From: JBBQIY01 sp964618405
GTDB taxonomy: Bacteria > Verrucomicrobiota > Kiritimatiellia > RFP12 > UBA3636
Length of the DNA stretch: 5,630 bases
Assembly (NCBI GenBank): GCA_964618405.1
Contig: CAZUAY010000261.1
Span: 1-5,630 of the forward strand
Reading direction: 5' to 3'
Positions 1-5,599 of the stretch are shown piece after piece (within the stretch, counting starts at the first letter, position 1; every line of letters begins with the position of its first letter). The translations under genes were made by a program, and so were the position numbers. Below the pieces are notes generated by a model that was not told the DNA's origin, made no database searches, and saw nothing but the letters and a program-made list of their open reading frames with translations.

Positions 1-110
1 GTTTAAAACCGCATCGCGCTTATTGCGACAACTGGGTTGATAGCACAGCAGAGCAGATTCTAGGCATCACCTCCACACAACATATTTTTAACTCCTACCC
101 CTGTGCCTGA
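1..110 (+). other. possible 3' tail of a gene cut by the window edge
   Basis: One + frame is open from base 3 to a TGA at 108-110 (35 codons, ending IFNSYPCA). A second frame is open from base 2 to a TGA at 38-40, ending RLLRQLG. Either could be the C-terminus of a gene that starts left of the window, and both could be chance. Neither resembles a family I know. A minus-strand frame is also open to the left edge (about 21 codons) but contains no start codon. If one of the + tails is real, its TGA stop would differ from the five complete genes, which all use TAA or TAG. No hairpin followed by a T-run is visible after either stop. The remaining bases up to 213 look like a promoter and leader region. 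Confidence 0.2.
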
Positions 111-118
111 CCGATTAC
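107..118 (+). repeat. CTGACCGATTAC motif, copy 1 (upstream of the phosphate transporter)
   Basis: This 12-mer ends 95 nt before the transporter ATG. An exact copy lies on the - strand at 5611-5600, 107 nt before the EEP gene ATG, in the same orientation relative to its gene. It could be a shared operator, part of a dispersed intergenic repeat, or coincidence. Confidence 0.3.
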
Positions 119-134
119 GCTTTGAGAAATTACT

Positions 135-165
135 TTGATGGACAATTGAGACGATTTTGTGTAAA
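135..165 (+). promoter_or_regulatory. weak candidate promoter for the transporter-plsY-gpsA block
   Basis: A -35-like TTGATG (135-140) and a -10-like TGTAAA (160-165; four of six match TATAAT) are separated by 19 bp, longer than the ideal 17. They are followed by A-tracts at about 175-190 that could bend DNA. The start would be near base 172, giving a leader of about 40 nt. The region is A+T-rich and correctly placed, but the hexamers are poor, so this is a placeholder. No Pho-box-like repeats were recognised. Confidence 0.2.
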
Positions 166-202
166 GTTGGTAACCAAAAAAAGCAAAAAGTGTGCTCAAT
201 CT

Positions 203-206
203 GGAG
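203..206 (+). promoter_or_regulatory. Shine-Dalgarno site of the phosphate transporter
   Basis: GGAG is followed by 7 nt and then the ATG at 214. This spacing favours 214 over the next in-frame ATG at 241. Confidence 0.7.
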
Positions 207-213
207 TTAGAAC

Positions 214-1881
214 ATGGATGTAGAATTGGATGTCTTTAAAATGGTGCAACTGGTCCTGGGTGGACTGGGTATCTTCTTGTTGGGGATGAAGCTGCTGTCG
301 GACGGCATGCAGGCACTGGCGGGCAACAAACTGAATCGTTTGATCGGCGCGGTGACAGACAATCGGTTCCTTGCGATTCTTGTCGGCGTTGGGGTTACGG
401 CGCTGGTCCAGTCGAGTTCGGCCACGACGGTCATGGTGATCGGCTTTGTCAACAGCGGCTTGATGACGCTGATGCAGGCGATCGGTGTTATTTTTGGCGC
501 GAACGTGGGCACGACAATTTCGCTCTGGGTCTTGACGCTGAATGTGGCGAAATTTGGACCGATGATTATCGGACTTTCAGCTTTTGTTTATTTGTTTGCG
601 AAGCGGGATCGGACACATTTTATTGGCATGGCCGTGCTGGGGCTCGGCATGCTATTTTTCGGGCTCCAACTGATGTCCGATGGGTTCAAGCCTCTCGGCG
701 CAACGGATTCGCTGAATCATTCGTTGGCAATGTTCTCGGCTGTGACCATGGGAGGGTTTCTAAAATCGGTTTTGATTGGTGCGCTTATTACGGGAGTTAT
801 TCAATCGTCCGCCGCGGTATTGGGTATTGTGATGGGGTTGGCGATGAATGGGGTGATTGGGTTCGATACGGCCATCGCGATCATTATGGGGTCGAACATC
901 GGGACTACGATCACGGCTGGGTTGGCTTGTATTGGGGCATCGCGCAATGCAATACGTGCAGCGCTGGCTCACACGCTTTTCAACGTGATTGGCGTCTTTT
1001 TTGTTATTCTATTCCATACGCAATTCGTTGCCCTCAGCGAGAGGCTGATTCGGCTGGTCACGGCGAATCCCGCTGGGCCGTTGAATATGAAAATAGCGAT
1101 TGTCGGCGTTCATACAGGATTCAACGTTTCTTGCGTGCTGATATTATTTCCGTTTATGAGGTTGTTTGCCAAGATCGTGACCTTCCTTGTCCCGGTCCGC
1201 GAAGAAGAAGCGAAATCCGAGCGCTACAAACCGAAGTACCTCGATAAGCGTTTGCTGGGGCGTGCACCGATCGCCATTGCTCAGGCAGAGAAGGAACTGC
1301 TTGTTATGGGCGATACTTGTCTGGAGATGCTTGCCGACCTGCATAAGATTCTCGGGAATGAACGCAATACTGCGATTGAGGATGGTATTTTTCGCGGCGA
1401 AGAGAATATGGATGTTGCTCAGAAAGAGATCGCCGAGTATGTGAGTGCCTTGTTACATGACAACGTCACCCATGCCATCGCCAATTCGGCACGTCGGGTT
1501 ATTCGGCAAGCGGATGAATTCGAGTCGGTCAGCGACCACATTCGTAACGCGCTCAAGGCCTATCTCAAGATCCGGAATGCCAACGAGACGCTTACGGATC
1601 TCGCCATTGCCGAAGTGGTGGATCTCTGTGAGAAGGTTAGTGTTTACTGTCGCGAGATCATGGATATTATCAAAGAGGGTCGGAAAGAGCGTGTGGTGCA
1701 AGCGACACAGCATAACAAAGCAATTGATGATCTCGCCAAGCAGTACCGCGATTGCCATCTTCAGCGGCTCATGGTTTCCTGTAAAGAGCCCGTGAAGAGC
1801 CTCGTCTATTCCGACATGCTCATCGCGTTTCGCCGCGTGAACGATCACCTTCTTAACGTCGCCGAAGCCTTAGAGGTTTAA
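214..1881 (+). CDS. Na+/phosphate cotransporter with C-terminal PhoU-like domain (NptA/YjbB type)
   Basis: This 555-residue inner-membrane protein is predicted to move inorganic phosphate coupled to Na+. The N-terminal part (about residues 10-325) is strongly hydrophobic and shows the two inverted repeats of the Na/Pi cotransporter family: QSSSATT (66-72) with GANVGTT (95-101), then QSSAA (197-201) with GSNIGTT (226-232). After a charged linker (about 328-348), residues 350-555 are helical and PhoU-like, with an E-x3-D metal-binding-type motif (E437-D441) and RVNDHLLNVAEAL near the end. The length agrees with E. coli YjbB (about 540 residues). The start is supported by a GGAG site 7 nt upstream. 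The family lets phosphate in or out depending on gradients; in E. coli YjbB has been linked to export, so direction is not certain. The PhoU-like domain probably regulates transport. It is first in a tight block with plsY and gpsA, both of which handle phosphate esters. No frameshift or missing motif is seen. Confidence 0.93.
   Translation: MDVELDVFKMVQLVLGGLGIFLLGMKLLSDGMQALAGNKLNRLIGAVTDNRFLAILVGVGVTALVQSSSATTVMVIGFVNSGLMTLMQAIGVIFGANVGTTISLWVLTLNVAKFGPMIIGLSAFVYLFAKRDRTHFIGMAVLGLGMLFFGLQLMSDGFKPLGATDSLNHSLAMFSAVTMGGFLKSVLIGALITGVIQSSAAVLGIVMGLAMNGVIGFDTAIAIIMGSNIGTTITAGLACIGASRNAIRAALAHTLFNVIGVFFVILFHTQFVALSERLIRLVTANPAGPLNMKIAIVGVHTGFNVSCVLILFPFMRLFAKIVTFLVPVREEEAKSERYKPKYLDKRLLGRAPIAIAQAEKELLVMGDTCLEMLADLHKILGNERNTAIEDGIFRGEENMDVAQKEIAEYVSALLHDNVTHAIANSARRVIRQADEFESVSDHIRNALKAYLKIRNANETLTDLAIAEVVDLCEKVSVYCREIMDIIKEGRKERVVQATQHNKAIDDLAKQYRDCHLQRLMVSCKEPVKSLVYSDMLIAFRRVNDHLLNVAEALEV
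1873..1876 (+). promoter_or_regulatory. plsY: Shine-Dalgarno site of plsY inside the transporter's last codons
   Basis: GAGG overlaps the final codons of the upstream gene and lies 10 nt before the ATG at 1887. The second ATG at 1890 would be 13 nt away, so 1887 is the better start. A ribosome ending the transporter would cover this site, which suggests translational coupling. Confidence 0.5.
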
Positions 1882-1886
1882 AACGT

Positions 1887-2528
1887 ATGATGATTCCCTA
1901 TTTATTAGCGATAACAGCGGCGTATTTGGTAGGATCAATTCCCTTTGGGTATCTTGCGGGATTGTCCCGTGGCGTCGATATCCGAACGGTCGGTAGCGGC
2001 AATATTGGCGCTACGAATGTTTTTAGAACATTTGGAAAGAAGCTGGGCGTCGCGACCTTTGTGCTGGATGTGTTCAAAGGGATTGCTGCCACCTGCGTTA
2101 TTCCGCAAGGCGTGTGGCTACTCATGGGACTTGAAGGGTCGGCACCGCTTGCCGCTGAAATGGCATGCGCCGTCTTTGTGCTTGTCGGACATTCTTTCCC
2201 GGTTTTTTTAAATTTTAAAGGAGGTAAGGGCGTAGCGACTGGGCTCGGCATCGCAATAGGCGTGGCACCGCATTCCGCACTTCTTGGTTTTGGAGTCTGG
2301 TTGGTGAGCTTTGTCCCGACGCGTTATGTTTCCGTCGCGTCTATCGCTGCTGCATTTTCGGTTGGAGTAGGAGTTTGGTTCTTCGATAATTCCCGCGAAC
2401 CCCGCTATCTTGTACCAGCGGTTGCCTCGATCCTTGCGGCTCTTATTGTTTATAAGCACAAGGCCAATATGGTTCGTTTGTTACACGGAAACGAAAACCG
2501 ATTCAGCTTCAAGCGAAAGAAGCAATAA
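1887..2528 (+). CDS. plsY: acyl-phosphate:glycerol-3-phosphate acyltransferase PlsY
   Basis: PlsY is an inner-membrane enzyme that moves the acyl group from acyl-phosphate (made by PlsX) to position 1 of sn-glycerol-3-phosphate, giving lysophosphatidic acid, the first phospholipid precursor. The 213-residue product has normal length and several membrane segments (about 4-24, 54-80, 88-108, 118-143, 147-165, 174-190). All three family motifs are intact: GSGNIGATNVFR (36-47), GHSFPVFLNFKGGKGVAT (101-118) and HKANMVRLLHGNENR (191-205). The C-terminus is basic (SFKRKKQ). It starts 5 bp after the transporter stop and precedes gpsA, which makes its substrate; plsY-gpsA adjacency is common in bacteria. 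The codons for motif 2 contain a T7 run and a perfect internal AAAGGAGGT (see findings). No disruption is visible. Confidence 0.97.
   Translation: MMIPYLLAITAAYLVGSIPFGYLAGLSRGVDIRTVGSGNIGATNVFRTFGKKLGVATFVLDVFKGIAATCVIPQGVWLLMGLEGSAPLAAEMACAVFVLVGHSFPVFLNFKGGKGVATGLGIAIGVAPHSALLGFGVWLVSFVPTRYVSVASIAAAFSVGVGVWFFDNSREPRYLVPAVASILAALIVYKHKANMVRLLHGNENRFSFKRKKQ
2203..2225 (+). other. T TTT TTA slippery-type heptamer followed by AAAGGAGGT inside plsY
   Basis: Bases 2204-2210 read T TTT TTA in the plsY frame, which has the X XXY YYZ form of a -1 slippery site. Bases 2217-2225 then read AAAGGAGGT, a near-perfect anti-Shine-Dalgarno match, which encodes the Lys-Gly-Gly of motif 2. A -1 slip meets a TAA at 2216-2218 and would give a half-length PlsY of about 110 residues. 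No ATG or GTG follows at a useful distance, so an internal start is unlikely. Most probably the pattern is a by-product of the conserved FKGGKG codons. Confidence 0.35.
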
Positions 2529-2536
2529 GAAAGCGA

Positions 2537-2554
2537 TGCGCGGTGTGCGCGGTG
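2537..2554 (+). repeat. two tandem copies of TGCGCGGTG between plsY and gpsA
   Basis: The 9-mer at 2537-2545 is repeated exactly at 2546-2554. It lies between a 7-bp inverted pair, AAGCGAT (2531-2537) and ATCGCTT (2568-2574). Other short complementary arms (TTCCGA 2573-2578 with TCGGAA 2599-2604; GCAA 2580-2583 with TTGC 2589-2592) suggest that the 89-nt spacer could fold in several ways. There is no T-run, so it is not an intrinsic terminator. Confidence 0.5.
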
Positions 2555-2606
2555 TAGATCTGGCCCAATCGCTTCCGAAGCAAGTGAGTTGCGATAGGTC
2601 GGAAAT

Positions 2607-2610
2607 GGAG
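2607..2610 (+). promoter_or_regulatory. gpsA: Shine-Dalgarno site of gpsA
   Basis: GGAG is followed by 7 nt and the ATG at 2618. An in-frame TGA at 2585-2587, with no ATG between, excludes a longer ATG-started protein. Confidence 0.7.
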
Positions 2611-2617
2611 ATTTAAA

Positions 2618-3628
2618 ATGTCGAAAAAATTGAATGTTTGCATTGTAGGTGACGGAGGCTGGGGAACTGCCTTGGGGATGTTGCTCTTGTCTGCGGGACA
2701 TCACGTTACGATCTGGGGACCGTTTGAGGATTATCTCGCCGAGGTGCGCGCATCGGGCGAAAACAGTCGATACCTTCCTGGGGTGAAACTTCCAGTGGGG
2801 CTCAAGTGGACGAGCGATGTTGATGAGGCTGTCGCCACGGCGAATCTCGTGGTTCTGGCGACGCCCTCTCATTTTTATCAGAACGTGTGTCAGAAGTTTG
2901 TTGGCCGTATTCCGACGGATGCCGATGTGGTCAGCGTCGCCAAAGGGTTTTCCGAGGAGACGCGCAAGCGCTTAACCGAAACGGCGGCAGCCATTCTGGG
3001 GCGCAAGCACGTCGCGGCATTGTCAGGACCCTCCCACGCGGAAGAGGTTTCCCGTGGTATTCCTACAGCCGTCGTTATCGCTTCAGAAGACCTTGAGCTG
3101 GCACGTCGCCTGCAGGATATTTTTACAGGATCCCGTTTCAGAGTTTACACGTCGACGGATACGCTTGGCGTTGAACTCGGAGGTGCCGTCAAGAACGTGT
3201 TGGCGTTGGCTGTGGGTATGAGCGACGGTCTCGGCTTCGGCGACAACTCGCGAGCGGCACTGATTACGCGGGGACTTTCAGAAATGGCGCGTCTCGGCGC
3301 GGCCATGGGCGGACAGCCCGAGACCTTTGCCGGGCTTAGCGGTCTTGGCGACCTCGTGGTGACGTGTACGAGTCGACATAGCCGAAACAGAAGCGTTGGT
3401 GAAAGGCTAGGACGCGGCGAAACGCTAGAGGCAATTCAGGCCGGGATGAAGCAGGTGGCTGAAGGGGTTTGGAATTGCCGGATCGTGGTACAGCTTGCGA
3501 AGGAAATGGGAGTTGAGATGCCCATTTGCGAAAATGTTGATGCGGTGCTAGATGGCGCGATGACGGCGCGTGATGCCGTCTCACTGCTGATGGGGCGCGA
3601 TTCGAAGCACGAAACTTATGGCGTGTAG
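2618..3628 (+). CDS. gpsA: NAD(P)+-dependent sn-glycerol-3-phosphate dehydrogenase GpsA
   Basis: GpsA is a cytoplasmic enzyme that reduces dihydroxyacetone phosphate to sn-glycerol-3-phosphate, the backbone for phospholipids and the substrate of PlsY encoded just upstream. The 336-residue length is typical. The N-terminal Rossmann domain begins VCIVGDGGWGTALG (7-20), with the dinucleotide-binding glycines G11, G13 and G16; Asp at position 12 replaces the more usual Ala. It continues with VVLATPSH (78-85) and VAKGF (107-111, conserved K109). LSGPSHAEEVSRGIPTAV (135-152) links to the helical C-terminal domain, which carries GGAVKNV with the catalytic Lys (K192), SGLGDLVVTC (241-250, conserved D245), the SRNRSVG segment (255-261) with the substrate-binding Arg-Asn pair, and the family ending LLMGRDSKHE. 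All key residues are present. The TAG stop lies 2 bp from the stop of the facing gene. GpsA in this family is often feedback-inhibited by its product, but nothing here tests that. Confidence 0.98.
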   Translation: MSKKLNVCIVGDGGWGTALGMLLLSAGHHVTIWGPFEDYLAEVRASGENSRYLPGVKLPVGLKWTSDVDEAVATANLVVLATPSHFYQNVCQKFVGRIPTDADVVSVAKGFSEETRKRLTETAAAILGRKHVAALSGPSHAEEVSRGIPTAVVIASEDLELARRLQDIFTGSRFRVYTSTDTLGVELGGAVKNVLALAVGMSDGLGFGDNSRAALITRGLSEMARLGAAMGGQPETFAGLSGLGDLVVTCTSRHSRNRSVGERLGRGETLEAIQAGMKQVAEGVWNCRIVVQLAKEMGVEMPICENVDAVLDGAMTARDAVSLLMGRDSKHETYGV

Positions 3629-3630
3629 GC

Positions 3631-4578
3631 TTACCCGTGATTGCGCAGTTGTAATTCAAGCGGATGAGGGTTGAGATAGACTTGGTCGGCGAGATAGGCT
3701 TTGGCGTATTTGCGCACAAAATGCTTGGTCAAGGTAATAGGGACGATCAGTGGCAGCGTACCGGCAGCGTACTGATCCAAAATTTCGAGCATTTCTTGCT
3801 TTTCGTCGGCTGACAAATCCTGCTTAAAATAGCCGAGCATGTGCTGGAGCACGTTGACATGTTTGCTCCGTGTGGCTTTCAGTCCCATGGCTTTGAGCAG
3901 GAGCGTTTCGTATTGCGTGAATTGCTCTTTAGGCGTGAGGTCAGTGGCTTGCGCCACGATTTTCCCCATTTGCCTCGCATGAGCTTCCGAATGGGCGTGT
4001 AATAGATATTTGTGCTGCGCATGGAACGCAATAAGATCGCGCTGCTTCTTTCCTTTGGCCAGCATCTCGCGCCAACGCTGGAGCGTAAAAATACGCTCGA
4101 TGAAATTTTCTCGTAGGTCAGGATCGTGAAGACGACCTTCTTCTTCAACGGGGAGTAGGGGAAAGTGCGCCATAAACGCGGCGGCAAAGAGACCGACACC
4201 ATTTTTTGACGGTACGCCCTTTGCGTTATAAACTTTTACCCGTTCCATGCCACTGCTGGGCGAATTGCTTTTAAAAATGTAGCCGCAGAGATTTTCCGCT
4301 TCCAGTTCTTGAACGCGTTTTCGGGCCCAGGCTTTCATTCGACCCGTAAGATCGACGTTCGTTTTTACCGTGAGCAGTTGCGGATCTTGTGGATCGCCGA
4401 AGAGATGCATCGCCTCGCGGGGTGTTCCAAGCCCCACCTCAACTTCAGGACAGACCGGCACATACTCGACATACTCATCGAGTGTGTCGCGCAGGAAATT
4501 GTCGAGTTTATGCTGGCCGTCAAAGCGGACCGGTTGGCCAAGCAAGCAGGAGCTGATACCCAGTTTAATTTTATTCAT
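3631..4578 (-). CDS. rudS: DUF523 (TudS)-DUF1722 fusion protein; RudS-type tRNA 4-thiouridine desulfidase
   Basis: The 315-residue protein joins two known domains. Residues 1-145 are DUF523/TudS: LGISSCLLG with C11, the PVCPE motif with C43 and E45, and LCGYIFKSNSPSSG with C98. Three conserved cysteines holding a [4Fe-4S] cluster, with one iron free to take sulfur from a thiolated base, are the hallmark of TudS desulfidases. Residues about 185-315 are DUF1722 (as in YbgA): HKYLLHAHS (189-197), HMLGYFK (246-252), LPLIVPITLTKHFV (275-288) and YLNPHPLELQLRNH (301-314). This fusion is the RudS architecture, reported to convert 4-thiouridine in tRNA to uridine, with DUF1722 thought to bind RNA. 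Function is inferred from architecture; action on free thiouracil cannot be excluded. No Shine-Dalgarno sequence precedes the ATG, but an in-frame stop 7 codons upstream and the closeness of the C11 motif fix the start. It is cytoplasmic, with no signal peptide. Functional link to the lipid genes is not evident; it lies downstream of the EEP gene on the same strand. Confidence 0.88.
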   Translation of the reverse strand: MNKIKLGISSCLLGQPVRFDGQHKLDNFLRDTLDEYVEYVPVCPEVEVGLGTPREAMHLFGDPQDPQLLTVKTNVDLTGRMKAWARKRVQELEAENLCGYIFKSNSPSSGMERVKVYNAKGVPSKNGVGLFAAAFMAHFPLLPVEEEGRLHDPDLRENFIERIFTLQRWREMLAKGKKQRDLIAFHAQHKYLLHAHSEAHARQMGKIVAQATDLTPKEQFTQYETLLLKAMGLKATRSKHVNVLQHMLGYFKQDLSADEKQEMLEILDQYAAGTLPLIVPITLTKHFVRKYAKAYLADQVYLNPHPLELQLRNHG

Positions 4579-4766
4579 AGCACGGATTTGATTTGTTTAG
4601 ATTAAAAAATCGCATCGATGTACAGGATAGTCCGATGGAATTTATCTTCCTTATCGTTGCCCTTGTTGCAGCATGATTCTTTTATCGAGCGATGACTCAA
4701 TCGGACTCAAGACGAAGCTCCTAGCGGTATCGTGGCGAGCAAGCCGTCTGCAAGAAAACAGGGTGT
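4579..4766. other. 188-bp gap between the EEP gene and rudS, no supported gene
   Basis: This spacer holds the rudS leader and the end of the EEP transcript. On the + strand, ATG 4635 opens a 13-codon hydrophobic peptide, MEFIFLIVALVAA, ending in TGA 4674-4676; the same frame continues 15 more codons to a TAG at 4722-4724. On the - strand, AGGAG (4722-4718) lies 7 nt before a TTG (4710) that opens 19 codons ending in TAA (4653-4651). GACTCAA occurs twice in direct orientation 10 bp apart (4694-4700, 4704-4710). AGTCCGAT (4629-4636) and ATCGGACT (4700-4707) form an 8-bp inverted pair. No intrinsic terminator and no strong rudS promoter was found; TTTAAT on the - strand at 4606-4601 could be a weak -10. 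Confidence 0.5.
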
Positions 4767-5492
4767 TTAGGCGGGCATTTCAAAGTCGCAGATCAGCGGT
4801 AGATGATCTGAGAAGGTGACTTGCGGCAGGGTGAAAGCCGTAAGCTTGATGTTCGGCGTATAGCAGACGAAGTCCAAGACGCGACTGGGACGCCAACTTG
4901 GGTAGGTGGGAAGATCTTCAGGGTTAGACTTTTTCAGACCCGCGTTTGCGAGAAATTCTGTGATTTCTTCGGGCCCGAGCAGTGCATTGAAGTCGCCAGC
5001 CACGATGCAGGGTTTTTGTGCGTTACGAACCAATTGCTGCAGATGCAAAAGCTGGCGCCTGCGAACGTGTGCACGCAGGGAAAGATGTACCAAAAAGAGA
5101 TTGGCCTGTTCCATCTCCAGCTCAATGACAAGACGTTTGAAACCGTGTTCAAAATAATGGAATGTTTCTCGTTGCACCGCATCCTTGGTTAAAAAGGCGT
5201 TACCTTGACTGCTCAGGACAGGTGCATGACGCAACAGACCGTGCTGCTTATATTTGATCCCAAAGCTGTGATTGTGGCCGATGAGCGCTGCTAGGCGCTC
5301 TGGTTGCGGCCGCTTGTGAGTTCGAAAAGAACCGTTGTCGGTCTCAACCAGTCCGACCACGTCCGGATTCAACTCACGGATGAAATGGCTGATGGTTTCG
5401 AAATGATCATCAGTACGACGCAACATGTCCATCCAGCCATAACGGGTACGGCGGCCTGTGGCATATCTGATATTGTAGAGAAGAAATCGCAT
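4767..5492 (-). CDS. endonuclease/exonuclease/phosphatase (EEP) family hydrolase
   Basis: The 241-residue protein has the complete EEP fold signature, shared by Mg2+-dependent phosphodiesterases and phosphatases such as ExoIII, DNase I and sphingomyelinases. It shows MRFLLYNIRYATG at the N-terminus (N7), VGLVETD with the metal-binding Glu (E50), LFLVHLSLR (H136), VAGDFNA with D167 and N169, then PTYPSWRPSRVLDFV (D207) and a terminal SDHLPL with D229 and H230. All catalytic positions are filled, so it should be an active hydrolase. The substrate (DNA, RNA, nucleotide or phospholipid head group) cannot be read from the sequence. No signal peptide or membrane segment is obvious, suggesting a cytoplasmic location. 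The start is set by the family N-terminus; no Shine-Dalgarno sequence precedes it. It ends 188 bp before rudS on the same strand, so co-transcription is possible but unproven. Confidence 0.9.
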   Translation of the reverse strand: MRFLLYNIRYATGRRTRYGWMDMLRRTDDHFETISHFIRELNPDVVGLVETDNGSFRTHKRPQPERLAALIGHNHSFGIKYKQHGLLRHAPVLSSQGNAFLTKDAVQRETFHYFEHGFKRLVIELEMEQANLFLVHLSLRAHVRRRQLLHLQQLVRNAQKPCIVAGDFNALLGPEEITEFLANAGLKKSNPEDLPTYPSWRPSRVLDFVCYTPNIKLTAFTLPQVTFSDHLPLICDFEMPA

Positions 5493-5550
5493 GATTTGTA
5501 ATTGGATTTGCTTTTACCGGTTTTTTGGCAAGTGTTTGTGAAAACCTTTG

Positions 5551-5579
5551 ACCATAGCGCGATTTTGCCGCAATAGCAA
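5551..5579 (-). promoter_or_regulatory. candidate sigma70-type promoter for the EEP gene
   Basis: On the - strand TTGCTA (5579-5574) and TATGGT (5556-5551) are separated by exactly 17 bp; each matches four of six consensus bases. Transcription would start near 5544, giving a leader of about 50 nt. It is the best-spaced hexamer pair in the upstream region, but it is not supported by other signals. Confidence 0.4.
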
Positions 5580-5599
5580 GATAATTCTTAAATTTTTTG

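Larger units (their letters stand above)
2536..2616 (+). other. 26-codon ORF in the plsY-gpsA gap, ending 1 nt before gpsA
   Basis: An ATG 7 bp after the plsY stop opens 26 codons (beginning MRGVRGVDLAQS, ending RSEMEI) that end in TAA at 2614-2616. One base separates this stop from the gpsA ATG at 2618. No clear ribosome site precedes it (only AAGAAAG) and the peptide resembles nothing I know. It could be a coupling leader ORF, but the frame also runs open through the end of plsY, so it may be a chance shadow. Confidence 0.2.

Noticed and set aside
67..90. GGAGGTG followed by ATG on the minus strand near 75
   Set aside because: The spacing to that ATG is only 2 nt and the ORFs in all minus frames end within about 20 codons or lack a start.
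207..512. Long minus-strand and off-frame ORFs overlapping the five genes (for example 207-512, 1453-1848, 2450-2872, 3336-3719)
   Set aside because: They lie wholly or largely within genes with clear family motifs, have low-complexity or unrecognisable translations and lack good starts.
1..1884. GTTTAAAAC occurs at 1-9 and again at 1876-1884
   Set aside because: A 9-mer shared twice in 5.6 kb is expected by chance; one copy spans the transporter stop codon.
4629..4707. AGTCCGAT / ATCGGACT inverted pair in the gap
   Set aside because: Eight bp with a 63-nt loop is close to chance expectation for a 188-bp interval, and it has no T-run for a terminator.
214..5492. Alternative code with TGA as Trp, prompted by the mini-ORF at 4635 and by no gene using TGA as stop
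   Set aside because: About 1,660 codons in five conserved genes contain no internal TGA and use TGG for Trp, and five stops are too few to infer recoding.
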